A stretch of 32,737 nt of DNA from an uncultured Akkermansia sp. (GCA_947588735.1 CANQAD010000024.1:1-32737), one strand, 5' to 3'; positions 14,021 through 24,362 are shown, numbered from the stretch's first letter. Notes: generated from the sequence alone by a model not told the origin. Numbers and translations are program-made.

Positions 14021-14047
14021 CGTCAATCGTAACTCGTCAATCGAAAA

Positions 14048-14137
14048 TCAGAAATCCACTCTATATCCTGCCGATGCGTTGACGTTTGTCCAGCCGCGGC
14101 TTATCAGCTCCGCTCCTCCACTGACCTTTCGAACCAT
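14048..14137 (-). pseudogene. Autotransporter C-terminal fragment, repeat copy 1
   Basis: An ATG-started 29-codon frame inside the array. It begins MVRKVSGGAELISRG and ends with a slightly diverged version of the autotransporter end (WTNVNASAGYRVDF, stop). It has the most substitutions of the copies with an intact final aromatic residue. Expression is unproven. Confidence 0.5.
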
Positions 14138-14240
14138 TGACCACGCACGACTCCGTCCACCGCCGCCGCTGAAGCTCCGCAGCTCCGCGCGCAAGCGCGA
14201 ATTCTTTCCAAATCGTCAATCGTAACTCGTCAATCGAAAA

Positions 14241-14330
14241 TCAGAAATTCACTCTATATCCTGCCGATACGTTGACGCTTGTCCAGCCGCAGCTTATCAG
14301 CTCTGCTCCTCCACTGACCTTTCGAACCAT
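14241..14330 (-). pseudogene. Autotransporter C-terminal fragment, repeat copy 2
   Basis: Same 29-codon frame, with Cys for Arg in ISCGWTSV and Asn for Asp before the final Phe (GYRVNF, stop). The frame is open in spite of the changes. Confidence 0.5.
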
Positions 14331-14426
14331 TGACCACCCACGGCTCCGTCCACCGCCGCCGCTGAAGCTCCGCACGCAAGCGCGCCAAATTTCCCAAATC
14401 GTCAATCGTAACTCGTCAATCGAAAA

Positions 14427-14516
14427 TCAGAAATCCACTCTATATCCTGCCGATACGTTGACGCTTGTCCAGCCGCGGCTTATCAGCTCTGCTCCTCCAC
14501 TGACCTTTCGAACCAT
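14427..14516 (-). pseudogene. Autotransporter C-terminal fragment, repeat copy 3
   Basis: Same 29-codon frame with the C-terminal 16 residues RGWTSVNVSAGYRVDF identical to those of the full autotransporter. It is the copy nearest the gene and the least diverged. Confidence 0.5.
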
Positions 14517-14612
14517 TGACCACCCACGGCTCCGTCCACCGCCGCCGCTGAAGCTCCGCGCGCAAGCGCGCCAAATTTCCCAAATCGTCAATCGTAACTC
14601 GTCAATCGAAAA

Positions 14613-17600
14613 TCAGAAGTCCACTCTATATCCTGCCGATACGTTGACGCTTGTCCAGCCGCGACGATATTCCAGCGACGCGTCCAGGAACAGACTGCCG
14701 GACTGCGACCCCAACGGTATCGTCAGACCCGCTCCCGCTTCCACTCCCACCGCGCCCACTTCCGCACTCTCCACCTCCGCCATCTTCGTCGTGCCGACAA
14801 TCCCGTTCTTGGCAACGCCGGAACGGTCGCCCGCATCCATTTTCAGCAGCAGGCGCGCCTCGAAGATGGAGGACCGGTTGAAGGCATTTTCCCCAACGGC
14901 GCTCTGCAAGCGCGCTCCCATGCCGAACGTCACGATGTTCTGCTCCATGTCGTCCACACGCAGCCCGGCATCGCTGTCCGTCTCGTTGTATCCGCTGATG
15001 CCGGCGTGGCGCACCTCCACATTGAACACAGGCTGCAGCGCCAGGGTTCCCTTCTTGTTGGTGAATCCGGTGTAGCCGACCTCATACAGGGCGCCCAGCG
15101 CATAGCCATCGGTGCTGCCTTTCGTGCGGTAGCTGCCGCCGCCGTAGTTCACCGTGCGATCCAGCTTCACATCCGCCAGACCCCCGCTGACCACGAACGT
15201 GTGGATCCAGCGGCCGCTGCCGGCGCGCAGGAATGCGCTCAGGTACATCGTATCCAGGTGCCCGGTCGCCGAATCGGCGGAATCCGGCTTCAGATTGCCG
15301 TACATCGCGGAAAGCGCCAGACCCAGGGTCCGCTGCGCGCTCACGTCGACATCCACGCCCACCGTGCCGCCCCAGTTGTTGAGCGTGTAGCCCGGCGCAA
15401 AGCTATCCGCGTCCATCTTGTGATAGCCTCCCTCGCCGCTGATCCAGGCGTGCCAGAGCGGCAGATTGTCGTAGCCGTCGTAGCGCATCTCGCCGCCCAT
15501 GGTGGTTGTGCGGTTGCGCATGGCTTTGAGCTGGCGGTGCATGTCTTCCGCCAACGCCGGACCAAGCGTTGCGATGGAGGGACCCGCCACGGAGGTGAGC
15601 GTACGCTCCATGTCGCCGGTTTCCCCGTTGTCAAACTTGCAGATCAGGTCATTGATCAAGCGTTTGTAGTCTGAATCCGGGTCGAGCAACGCCTCAAAGA
15701 ATCCGTCTGACTGCGATTTATCCTTCAGCGAATCCCACAGCATCGTCGCGCCTGCCAGTCCATTCTTGCCCGCGTTGGGCATCACCCGTTCCAGCTTGTT
15801 TTCCGCGGCTTCCGTCGTCGTTACCTGAATCTCGCCGTCCACGATCTTCACCTCGTGATCCTTCAGGAAATTGGCTGCTCCGGTGAACTTCACCTGCTCC
15901 TTGAAAGCGTCATGGATTACTCCTTCGCTTACCCTGATACCGGTCTTCACGGTGGAGTCGTTTTCATTCACGCCGGCATCGCTGTGGAACTCCAGCACGG
16001 CTCCCTCACCGGCCTCCACAATGACCGCCCCCAGCGCGTCGCCGTTGAGAGCCCGCTCCCGGAAGTCCACGGTCATGTTGCCGCCATCGCCCAAGCTCAC
16101 CTCTCCGAGCCACAAACGCTCTTCACTGCTTCCCACATCCAGGGTGAGCTTCGAATCCTCTCCCACCTTCACCTTCCAGGCGGATGCATCTTCGGAATAC
16201 TGCGCCGTGCCCTTGGCATTGTCCAAGGTAAAGCGCTTCCCATCGGCCACGACCAGCGTGCCGGCAGGGCCTCTGCCATCTTTCCCGGAGCCGGACAGCG
16301 TGCCGGAGAAACTGCCGTCCTCGACCGTCAGGACGCCACTGCCCTCCACGTCGCTGCTGCCATTGCTCTTGAGCGTTCCGCTGCCGTTCAGTGCCGTCAG
16401 GTAGTCCTGTCCCCTGCCCACATCCAAGGTCGTGCCTTGCGCCATCTCGACTGCCACACCGGAGAGGTGCGTATCCGCCATCCCGTCGCCGTCGGCATCT
16501 GCCTCGTCGGCAAAGGTCAAACTCGCCTCCGTGTCCTTCTTCAAGATAATTGTCCCGCCTCCCTCACTGCCGGTGATGGAGGTCCCGTGCTTCAGCTCAC
16601 TCTTCCCCTCCAGCGCCAGCTTCGCGCCACCGCTCAACAGAATGTCGCCGCCCGTCTTACCCTCCGTCTCACGGATGCTTCCACGCACCGTGGTGGTAGA
16701 AGCTCCGCGGAGCAGCAGCCCGCGCTCCTCTTCGCCCTGGCCAATCTGCTGCTCGGCAGTCTCGTAAGCAAACACCAAGTCATCCATCGCGTTGTTCTTG
16801 CCATAGAGTTCCAGCGCTCCGGCGCCAATCGTGGTGTCGCCCTGATCCAGCTGATAATTGCCCCGCACCGACAACTTTCCGTGCCCATTCTTCATTACAT
16901 CCACCCCGGCATCCGCCTGTATCGTTCCTCCGAATTCCGTGTCCAGCCCGTACACGTCAGTACCATTGATCTCAACGTCCGGAGCATACTTGCCATCGAT
17001 CACATCCCTGGCATCGTAATTACGGAAGTTCACGGTATATCCCTCCTCATCCTGCCCTTTCTTGAAGTGGAGTGTCGTATCCGGCACGCCCAACAGGTTA
17101 TTGATCCGGAACTGATCCTTCCCCTCGTCCTCCTCAGAACGCTCCACATGGAGGATGTCGCCTTCGTTCGCCATCAGGATCGCTTTGGCATCGCTGAGCA
17201 CGCTGAAATACTCCGTCTGCTCGCCCGGCATGGAGACATAGACATCTTTGACATCTCCCGTCAGCTTGATGTTGTTGCCTTCCACACAGGCCTCGATCTC
17301 CGCCACCATGTTGAGCAGGCGAGCTGCATCGCCTTCAAAATCCTCTTTCGCGGACAGAGGACCTGTGATCAATGTCCCGTTGTCCAGCGCCCGCAGATAA
17401 ACCCACGGTCGCTCAAGAGGATTATTTTCAGCGGCGTTGCGCAGTTTAACGATGATGGACGTAACCGCACTCCCTCCCAGGAAGAAGCGCCGATTTTCGG
17501 CATCGGTTGCATCCAGGGTGAACGGGGCTGTTTCACCGCCCACGATAAGCGCATACCCGCCGTCAGGGGTCACAGATACATTTTCTTCGCTGAAGATCAA

Positions 17601-20600
17601 CGACAGAACGTGATCCTGACCCACCTTGAATTCGCCGACAACGCCGATGAGTTGCCCGTTTGCGTTGATGCGGATATCTCGGAGTCTCGCGGCGTCCAGA
17701 CCGGAGGAGAAACGGACAATGACCTGCGGTGCGGCGGCACGGCTCAACCTGCCGATACTGCCGGTGGCGGAAATGGCCGTATTCACGCTGAGGAAAGTCG
17801 TGCCGGCAACCTCCTTCGCCGTGAACTCCACATTGGCAAGTTCCACGGTACCGGTACCTTTCAATGTGCTGCCATTCCATGTAATCGATTTCTCCACACT
17901 GCCCAATATAATGCTGCCGTCAGACTCATTGGTGAAAAGGGCCACATCATGACCTTCTCCTTCACCTACCTCAGAGGTGATGACAAGGGCGCCCGCTCCG
18001 CTGTTTCGCAGAGTGCCGGAGAAGTCGTCGATATTGCCACTGTACGCCTTTTTCGCGTCTCCGGAGAAGTTGACGGAGCCGCTGCCATCGGCGGAGGCTC
18101 GTATTTCTTTCGTCAGCGCACCCGCCGTGAGCGTCCAGGCCCTTCCATTCCCGGTATTCAGAGAACCGTCAAATTCGCTCATGTCGCCGCTCACTGTTCC
18201 CGTGCCCTTTTCTCCCAGCGCCAGGCTTCCTTCGCTGCCGGTCAGCTTGCCGGTCACTTGGACCTTTCCTTCGAAGGTAGCGTCGGCGTCTGCTTTCACC
18301 GTGCCGCTCAAGGTTGTTTCGTCCTGGAATGTCGCCGCCCCGTCCACATGCAGCTCACCGCTCACAGTCACCTTCCCGTTCACGATCGAACCCTCCTGCA
18401 CATGCAGCTTGCTTGCCACATCCACAGGCGCTCCCTCAGCGTTGCTCAGCTGCAGTTTACCGGCCAGCATCACTTCTTCCGTTCCTTTGATTCCCAACGC
18501 TTCACCGTTGGAGACGCTCGTTACAGTGTCCTCCCCCAGCTCGATGCGGCTCACGCTGTTGGAGCCGCTGAGGGTCACCTGCCCTTCACTCACGCGCAGA
18601 GTGCCGCCGCCACTGACAGCGCCGGAATAGTCCATTCCTCTCGTCCCCCCGGCTCTCAACTCCAGGACACCATTTTCCTCCACACTCGAGTCGCCACTCA
18701 TCTCCGTACGGCCCTTACTGGTGTCCACATCCAGCGTGAGCGTACCTTCCTCCACCTTCATGCGTCCCTCGTGCTTTCTGGTTTTCGCTTGCTCCTTCCA
18801 GGCAAGGGTAAAATTGCCTGCACCCGTCTTGACGGTTCCCCCGTTCACTGCCAGTTTCATGCCCCCATTATCGCCTATCTCATCGCTCGCTGCGCCCCAT
18901 GTTGCCTTTCCGCCCTCAATGCCGCCCGCCTCGGAAGTCACCTCCACATGCAGCTGCGTGCTTGTGTCCGTCCCGCTCACCACCAGCTTGCTCACATCCT
19001 GCGCGGGCGCGGAATCGTATTTCAACGTACCGGCGCCTCGAAACTGCAGCTTCGTCTCTTCAGGTAAGGCGCTCTCATGTCCCAGAGCCAGGACTCCATA
19101 CACGGTAACGGTAGAGATACTCGTATTATGGTTATTCAAGTGCAGCTTGGCGTCTGGATATATCATCAGATTTCCTTCAGAACCATCCTCGGACATCGCC
19201 ATGTTCAGACCTTGTCCGCCCTCGCTCGTAAAGGTGAATTCTCCATGAGACACATACACATTCTTCGGGCTTACACCGGCTGAATCTATCTGCACTACGT
19301 TGTCGTTTTCAGAGGAATCCTCGAAGATGACGTCTTGACCGCGCGGAGGTTGCGTCGGCAGACCCGGAGATGGCTCAAATCTGCCTTCCGGATCCGCATC
19401 AGTCCAAGTACCTCCCTCATTTTTCCAATAGTAGCCATCCCTACGACCCGAGATAAGCCTCCCACTATCGGTGAGTTGAACCGAGGGGTAGCTTTTATCG
19501 ACGGATTCAATGTTAAAGTACTGGCTCCATCCCTCATCCAAAGTAACCCCATCCAAGTGGAAGAAGTTCACCCCTCCGTTTATCAGCTGCTCATACACGG
19601 CCGCCATGTATTCACTGGAGAGCAAGATATGCAGTTTGTTCTCTGCACCCACGCCTTCGGCAAAACTGAAGCCGCTCGAGAGTGTAATTTGCTTCTGTCC
19701 ATCCCAGTTGAGTTCCAGGTTTGAACCTTCGCCCCACCCCCAGGCTCCCGCTCCCGCCAAGCTGAAAGCATCGCCCATTTTCAGCGTGCTGCCGCCCCCC
19801 AGTTGCAATTTGCTCAGCGAGCCGCTGCCTCCCGTAGTTTTTTCCACCGTCAGCGTTGTCTTCGCGCCCAATTCCAGTCCGCCACCGTTCATGACAAGGG
19901 TGCGGAGACGGGCGTCGGAAGACGTCAATTTCACGGTGCCACTGGTTGCAGTGAGGGTCTGGATGTTTGTTTCACCGCTGAGCGTCAAAACGCCTCCGTC
20001 TTGTCCCCGGTAAGTCAAATTTGCGGTCAACCGTCCGCCGTAGGTGCCATCTTTCGTCACCACCAACGTTCCACCGCCATCGACCACGGCGCCACTGTCA
20101 CCCGTCAGCGTTGCAATACTTAACTCGCCGTTGTTAAAGCCTTCCTTGTTGTCACGCGCATCCCAGACCTCGTCCGCCTCCTTCTCGATTGTCAGGCGCC
20201 CGCTTACCCCCAAGACAAGCTCTCGGCTGCTGCTCCCCGCCGCAACTGTCATGACCCCGTCAGCCGTCTTCAGTCCCAACAGAGTCACCTCATCGGCATC
20301 GGATGATGCCCTGAAGCTCAAGAGCGGCGCGCTCCCGTTCCCGTAATACGCAAGAGCAACGCCATGATCTCCCCCCCCCCTGCGCACCAACTTGCCGAGG
20401 TGCAAGCCTTCATACAGGCTCAAGGTGCGCGTTTTCTCCACAGTCACCGTCCCCTCCACGCGCGTGTTCCAGAGGGTTGTCGCATGTCCTCCGCTGGCAA
20501 ACGTCATGTCTCCACCTACCTCCAATCGCGCATGGGCATTCATGGTGAGGCTCTGCCCCACATTCACGCTTCCGCCCACGCTCAGCAAACTCTCTTTCCC

Positions 20601-23600
20601 TCCCGACGTCCCGGATCCATTTATCGTCAAAGTGTTCGCATAAACACTCCCATCCACCTTCACCTCCCCCCAGCTTTCCGCGCTGCCAATCGTCAGACTG
20701 GCCATATTGGTCGTGTAGTTGTTTGCGTTGACAAATTTTGCCAAGTTCCCGCCTACGCTCAACGTTGCTCCTCCGTCAACCCTTATTGTTGTCGCCGTGA
20801 GCAACGAGCCGCGTACCGTTGCCTTACTCTGCCCGTCGATACTAAAGCTGTTCACCCACGCATCTTTGATGGTCTCGCTTCCTGCCATTACGCCTGCCGA
20901 TGCATCGTCATGCCCCACAGTGAACGTGCTGCCGCCCGTGATGGTGATGTCCCCAATACAGTTTAGATTGTTCCTGAGATCTCGCCTCAATACCGAGCCA
21001 TTCACGGTGAAACTGGCTCCTTCCGTCAACTCAATGGAGGCATTGCTACCAACATAACAAAAAGCAAGCTTATACTGCTCAGGGGCACTGTATTGACCTA
21101 GCGATGTGAATGAACCGCCTTTCACTTTCAATGTGAAAGGCGTATCGGTCAGATATCCATTAACGATGAAACTCCCCACGGATACGACTGTCCCATGACC
21201 GATGACGATTTCGTTTTTTTCCGCTTCTGTATGAGTTGTTGGTAAAAAGGCTTGTCTCACGATCGCCAACCTTGCACCGTCCTGTAGAGTAAGTGTGCCC
21301 GACACCAAGCTGAGATTAAGAGCCGAGAATTCACCTCTACTACCTACTGTCAAGCTCTTCCCACTATACGAGCTGGTACCCAAGTCAAGACTCCCATCCG
21401 CACGGATTGATGCACTGCTACTGATTGTAGGCCCCGAATTGATGAACAACAGTGAAGCCCCGTCTTTGACGGTCAGGTCACCAAGTACTGACAAAGAGGA
21501 TCCACTGTTGAGGGTGATATTCCACGCACCGCGCTCAATTGACCACGTGCTCACAACGATGGGGCCCAAGACATTGATCTCTCCCCCAGTCGCGTTGTTG
21601 AAGGTTACGTTGGATTTTTGGACATAAGTTGTCTGTCCTCCACCATCCAGTTGCCATCGTCCTTCAGTCGCGCTGCCGAATTGCCACGTGAAGCTCGTTC
21701 CATTCCACGTCAAATCACTCAAATCCAGCGAGTAGGAGACACTCCCCGTGCTTCCGTCCACATTGAAGACGCCCTGCCACCCCGTCAGATTATCCAAGAA
21801 CGTAAACGCGGCAGCTTCCCATGCGGCCTTGGAAGACTCCTCAAACAGATCAACCACATCAAAAAGTCGGTACGTCCATGCGGTATTTTGGTCGATTCTC
21901 GTGCTGCCTGTTCCGGTTAAGTCAAACTTAATCCCCCCAATTCTTGTTGACCCAGTGTATTTAAGTTTTGCAAGACTCGTCAAGGCATCCGCATCTAGCC
22001 TGAGCTTGCCTCCTCCAGTCATACTGGTTGCAACAACGCGCAACGTAAGCGGCTGGCTGGCAGAGGACGTTACTCCTGCCAGAGGTGTCTTATTCCCGAC
22101 AATTTCAAGCTTGCCAGTTGCACCGATGACCCAATTCGTCCCGGAAAGCCCCGTCACTGAACCATTGATTTTCAGTGTCCCGAGGACATCGAGCGAACTA
22201 TTCACCTTGGCTTCATCTCCAAGAATAAAAACGCCGTCGACGGCGACCTCAACGTTTGCTCCAAGGGTGCCGGTAAAGGCAGCATCTGTCGGCTTTTTCG
22301 TCCATGCATCACCATACCCCCCAATGACAAGCGTACCGGTGCCGGATACGGTACCGCTGCCGCTCAGAGCCGCAATCGTACGACGGCCTGCTGCAGCAGC
22401 CTCCCCTATATCAAGAACACCCCCAGAGAGAATGAAATCATAATTTTTCAACACATCCTCGCCACATCGCAACTCCATGGTGCCGCCCGCAATTTCAAAT
22501 GAACCAATTGACCCCTCTTTTGTTGTAAAGTTAGAGCCTAACTGAATAATGCCAACATTCGCACCTTTTGTGAGCTTGTGTGAATTTCCATCGTATTCGT
22601 TGGTGAGGGTGAGACGATGACCGCCACTAAAGTTGACGGTAGCATCGGCCTCTAACTTCATCTTCCACGCCATGGTCATACTCTTTTCTACACGGAGCGC
22701 ACCACCTGCAGTGCCGTCTCCTCCCGTTCCGGCAAGGTGCAATGTCTTATTTGCTCCATCTGCGGTCGTGGAAAAGATACCATCTCGCTCGACTGACAAC
22801 GACCCTCCATCCAAGATCCACAAATCACTGCCAATGTGTTCGAAAATGAAGTGATCACCGCTCGACCCCGTCTTGATGTAACTGCCATTGTCTATCTTGA
22901 CCGTGGCGATGTTATTTCCGTTCCCATTATACTGCAAAAAGGCTCGCAGCAAACCGTTCAAACCGTCATCACCCCATGTGTATGTCTCACCGACACCTCT
23001 TAATACCAGCGTGCCATCACCACGTACTGAATTGTTTGTTTGATTCGCTTCCACCCCCCACCCACTCGCCACCGTCACAACAAGCTCCGTGTTTGCACCC
23101 ACCTCTATGCCGGTACCGAAGTTTTTGGCGCCGGAGGAACTAATGATCAACTTACCGCCCGTCACAGAAACTCCGTTTGTCACGGTAAGTGCTCCCGAGC
23201 CTTGGAAGGTTACATTCCCGCTGTTTACCGTGATACTTCCGGCAGAAAGAGAAAGTGCATTGGTTCCTGAACCAAAGGTGACGTCTCCCGCGCGGAACGT
23301 GAGAGCCCCGGTGACGGTGAGCATCTGAGGCATACCGCCACCCGCCTGGAAGGTGTAGGAGGTGATGTCGCTGCTCGTTTTACCCACGGTCAGGTTCTGC
23401 ATTGAGACACCGTCCCCTACACCACTCACCGTCACCTCAATCGGGCCTCCCCCAACACTCGGAGTGCCCTCCAAGTACACATCCTGACCGGCTAGTTCCG
23501 TATCGTCCTGCGACCATCCATCCCCCGTTCCCGTTCGATCACCGAGCGTCAGGGTGCTTCCTGTCCCCGTCCATCTCAGGCTTCCCGTTTGCAAAGCCAG

Positions 23601-24002
23601 ATTCATCACCCCCCTCACACTCATCAGCCTGCTGCCACATGCAAGTGAAGCAACCACCCCCATCGCGCGCGGCTCCGCTCCGGCTTCCATAACTAGAACC
23701 GTGCCGTCCTCCTGCAGTTGGACAGAATACCCCGCCTCATTTATCCAATATTCTTCTTCTCCATCCGTCCAAGCGGAAGCATTGATGTCGAGCGGCTCCG
23801 ACGCGAGCTCGTTGCACGCAGGGAGCGCCGACGGAAACTTTACGTTCGCATGAGTGGGTGTCGCCGTGTTCCACAACACGGAAAAGACTCCTAAAAGAGT
23901 CGTCCCGGATGCTACTGTCCGCCGCAGAGTGCGGCATCCAGCTAAGGAAGCCAGGCAGGCCATCAAAGCCCTTCTTAATCTGTGAGGAAGATGCAATTTC
24001 AT
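14613..24002 (-). CDS. Giant autotransporter with beta-helix passenger and C-terminal barrel
   Basis: The protein of about 3,129 residues is a type V secretion protein. A long basic N-terminus (MKLHLPHRLRRALMACLASL) and a second hydrophobic stretch (GTTLLGVFSVLWNTATPTHA) form an extended signal peptide. The passenger is thousands of residues of Gly/Thr/Ser-rich short strands (LTVSG, GSGTL, LKGTGTVEL types) typical of a right-handed beta-helix adhesin. Near residue 1,530 a segment with Trp, Asp and Pro (DGYYWKNEGGTWTDADPEG… DVIFEDSS) looks like the start of a second passenger module. The last 280 residues form the barrel (WHAWISGEGGYHK, GGTVGVDVDV, …GYRVDF ending in Phe). An in-frame GTG at 24065 would add 21 residues that do not look like a signal peptide, so ATG 24002 is preferred; neither has a ribosome-binding site. 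Three palindromes lie upstream, and the sigma54-type activator gene precedes it on the same strand. Ligand unknown. Confidence 0.88.
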   Translation of the reverse strand: MKLHLPHRLRRALMACLASLAGCRTLRRTVASGTTLLGVFSVLWNTATPTHANVKFPSALPACNELASEPLDINASAWTDGEEEYWINEAGYSVQLQEDGTVLVMEAGAEPRAMGVVASLACGSRLMSVRGVMNLALQTGSLRWTGTGSTLTLGDRTGTGDGWSQDDTELAGQDVYLEGTPSVGGGPIEVTVSGVGDGVSMQNLTVGKTSSDITSYTFQAGGGMPQMLTVTGALTFRAGDVTFGSGTNALSLSAGSITVNSGNVTFQGSGALTVTNGVSVTGGKLIISSSGAKNFGTGIEVGANTELVVTVASGWGVEANQTNNSVRGDGTLVLRGVGETYTWGDDGLNGLLRAFLQYNGNGNNIATVKIDNGSYIKTGSSGDHFIFEHIGSDLWILDGGSLSVERDGIFSTTADGANKTLHLAGTGGDGTAGGALRVEKSMTMAWKMKLEADATVNFSGGHRLTLTNEYDGNSHKLTKGANVGIIQLGSNFTTKEGSIGSFEIAGGTMELRCGEDVLKNYDFILSGGVLDIGEAAAAGRRTIAALSGSGTVSGTGTLVIGGYGDAWTKKPTDAAFTGTLGANVEVAVDGVFILGDEAKVNSSLDVLGTLKINGSVTGLSGTNWVIGATGKLEIVGNKTPLAGVTSSASQPLTLRVVATSMTGGGKLRLDADALTSLAKLKYTGSTRIGGIKFDLTGTGSTRIDQNTAWTYRLFDVVDLFEESSKAAWEAAAFTFLDNLTGWQGVFNVDGSTGSVSYSLDLSDLTWNGTSFTWQFGSATEGRWQLDGGGQTTYVQKSNVTFNNATGGEINVLGPIVVSTWSIERGAWNITLNSGSSLSVLGDLTVKDGASLLFINSGPTISSSASIRADGSLDLGTSSYSGKSLTVGSRGEFSALNLSLVSGTLTLQDGARLAIVRQAFLPTTHTEAEKNEIVIGHGTVVSVGSFIVNGYLTDTPFTLKVKGGSFTSLGQYSAPEQYKLAFCYVGSNASIELTEGASFTVNGSVLRRDLRNNLNCIGDITITGGSTFTVGHDDASAGVMAGSETIKDAWVNSFSIDGQSKATVRGSLLTATTIRVDGGATLSVGGNLAKFVNANNYTTNMASLTIGSAESWGEVKVDGSVYANTLTINGSGTSGGKESLLSVGGSVNVGQSLTMNAHARLEVGGDMTFASGGHATTLWNTRVEGTVTVEKTRTLSLYEGLHLGKLVRRGGGDHGVALAYYGNGSAPLLSFRASSDADEVTLLGLKTADGVMTVAAGSSSRELVLGVSGRLTIEKEADEVWDARDNKEGFNNGELSIATLTGDSGAVVDGGGTLVVTKDGTYGGRLTANLTYRGQDGGVLTLSGETNIQTLTATSGTVKLTSSDARLRTLVMNGGGLELGAKTTLTVEKTTGGSGSLSKLQLGGGSTLKMGDAFSLAGAGAWGWGEGSNLELNWDGQKQITLSSGFSFAEGVGAENKLHILLSSEYMAAVYEQLINGGVNFFHLDGVTLDEGWSQYFNIESVDKSYPSVQLTDSGRLISGRRDGYYWKNEGGTWTDADPEGRFEPSPGLPTQPPRGQDVIFEDSSENDNVVQIDSAGVSPKNVYVSHGEFTFTSEGGQGLNMAMSEDGSEGNLMIYPDAKLHLNNHNTSISTVTVYGVLALGHESALPEETKLQFRGAGTLKYDSAPAQDVSKLVVSGTDTSTQLHVEVTSEAGGIEGGKATWGAASDEIGDNGGMKLAVNGGTVKTGAGNFTLAWKEQAKTRKHEGRMKVEEGTLTLDVDTSKGRTEMSGDSSVEENGVLELRAGGTRGMDYSGAVSGGGTLRVSEGQVTLSGSNSVSRIELGEDTVTSVSNGEALGIKGTEEVMLAGKLQLSNAEGAPVDVASKLHVQEGSIVNGKVTVSGELHVDGAATFQDETTLSGTVKADADATFEGKVQVTGKLTGSEGSLALGEKGTGTVSGDMSEFDGSLNTGNGRAWTLTAGALTKEIRASADGSGSVNFSGDAKKAYSGNIDDFSGTLRNSGAGALVITSEVGEGEGHDVALFTNESDGSIILGSVEKSITWNGSTLKGTGTVELANVEFTAKEVAGTTFLSVNTAISATGSIGRLSRAAAPQVIVRFSSGLDAARLRDIRINANGQLIGVVGEFKVGQDHVLSLIFSEENVSVTPDGGYALIVGGETAPFTLDATDAENRRFFLGGSAVTSIIVKLRNAAENNPLERPWVYLRALDNGTLITGPLSAKEDFEGDAARLLNMVAEIEACVEGNNIKLTGDVKDVYVSMPGEQTEYFSVLSDAKAILMANEGDILHVERSEEDEGKDQFRINNLLGVPDTTLHFKKGQDEEGYTVNFRNYDARDVIDGKYAPDVEINGTDVYGLDTEFGGTIQADAGVDVMKNGHGKLSVRGNYQLDQGDTTIGAGALELYGKNNAMDDLVFAYETAEQQIGQGEEERGLLLRGASTTTVRGSIRETEGKTGGDILLSGGAKLALEGKSELKHGTSITGSEGGGTIILKKDTEASLTFADEADADGDGMADTHLSGVAVEMAQGTTLDVGRGQDYLTALNGSGTLKSNGSSDVEGSGVLTVEDGSFSGTLSGSGKDGRGPAGTLVVADGKRFTLDNAKGTAQYSEDASAWKVKVGEDSKLTLDVGSSEERLWLGEVSLGDGGNMTVDFRERALNGDALGAVIVEAGEGAVLEFHSDAGVNENDSTVKTGIRVSEGVIHDAFKEQVKFTGAANFLKDHEVKIVDGEIQVTTTEAAENKLERVMPNAGKNGLAGATMLWDSLKDKSQSDGFFEALLDPDSDYKRLINDLICKFDNGETGDMERTLTSVAGPSIATLGPALAEDMHRQLKAMRNRTTTMGGEMRYDGYDNLPLWHAWISGEGGYHKMDADSFAPGYTLNNWGGTVGVDVDVSAQRTLGLALSAMYGNLKPDSADSATGHLDTMYLSAFLRAGSGRWIHTFVVSGGLADVKLDRTVNYGGGSYRTKGSTDGYALGALYEVGYTGFTNKKGTLALQPVFNVEVRHAGISGYNETDSDAGLRVDDMEQNIVTFGMGARLQSAVGENAFNRSSIFEARLLLKMDAGDRSGVAKNGIVGTTKMAEVESAEVGAVGVEAGAGLTIPLGSQSGSLFLDASLEYRRGWTSVNVSAGYRVDF

Positions 24003-24079
24003 AGCCGAGGCGATGGAGGAGGGAGTTCTCGTTCCCCGCGCGCGAGTGCGCGCGCTCTCCTCCACGCATGGGTGAGCTT

Positions 24080-24098
24080 ATCTCTTTTTAAAAGAGAT
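24080..24098. promoter_or_regulatory. 19-bp palindrome, copy 1 (autotransporter upstream region)
   Basis: ATCTCTTTTTAAAAGAGAT: perfect 9-bp arms around one T. It lies 77 bases upstream of the preferred ATG of the autotransporter, in its probable leader or promoter. It could be an operator for a dimeric regulator or an RNA hairpin. Confidence 0.6.
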
Positions 24099-24235
24099 AT
24101 ACAGCACTATTCTTCAAAAAGCACTGAACGTGAGTTCGTATGATACTTGAAGAGTAAACGCGTTTTCAGAAAGGGAAAGTAGCGTTTTTTCTGTGTCATA
24201 CTTAATTGAAGAGCATTTAAGGGAGGCTCGAGTAT

Positions 24236-24254
24236 ATCTCTTTTAAAAAGAGAT
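24236..24254. promoter_or_regulatory. 19-bp palindrome, copy 2
   Basis: ATCTCTTTTAAAAAGAGAT, the same arms with A in the centre, 156 bases from copy 1. Between copies, GATACTTGAAGAG (24142 region) and CATACTTAATTGAAGAG (about 24197) are imperfect direct repeats. Confidence 0.6.
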
Positions 24255-24362
24255 GACCCGTTGTTTTTCTCCTTAAATAATTTATAATAAATTATCAATA
24301 AATTTAGTCAGCCGAATTTCCTCCTGTCAAGAAAATATGTTTGATTCAAAAAGAAGCTCGAC

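Larger units (their letters stand above)
14010..14663 (-). repeat. Tandem 186-193 bp array repeating the autotransporter 3' end
   Basis: Read on the minus strand, each unit carries the last 51 coding bases of the autotransporter, its stop, and about 135 bases of downstream DNA. The marker ACTCTATATC recurs at 14058, 14251, 14437 and 14623, giving periods of 193, 186 and 186. The copy at 14613 is the true gene end; three further copies lie downstream. Downstream DNA between copies includes AATCGTCAATCGTAACTCG elements of the dispersed repeat family. Confidence 0.9.

Noticed and set aside
14010..14663. CRISPR array
   Set aside because: Units are 186-193 bp and almost entirely conserved, with no short repeat plus unique spacer pattern.
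13965..15075. Plus-strand frames across the tandem array
   Set aside because: They are made of repeated non-coding units and the antisense of the autotransporter end.
15855..19067. 1,070-codon open frame on the plus strand
   Set aside because: It lies antisense to the autotransporter, which is rich in repeated Gly/Thr/Ser codons whose complements lack stops. The protein has no domain or signal pattern.
23737..24069. 110-codon minus-strand frame starting at ATG 24069
   Set aside because: It is out of frame with the autotransporter and overlaps its N-terminus; it has no protein features.
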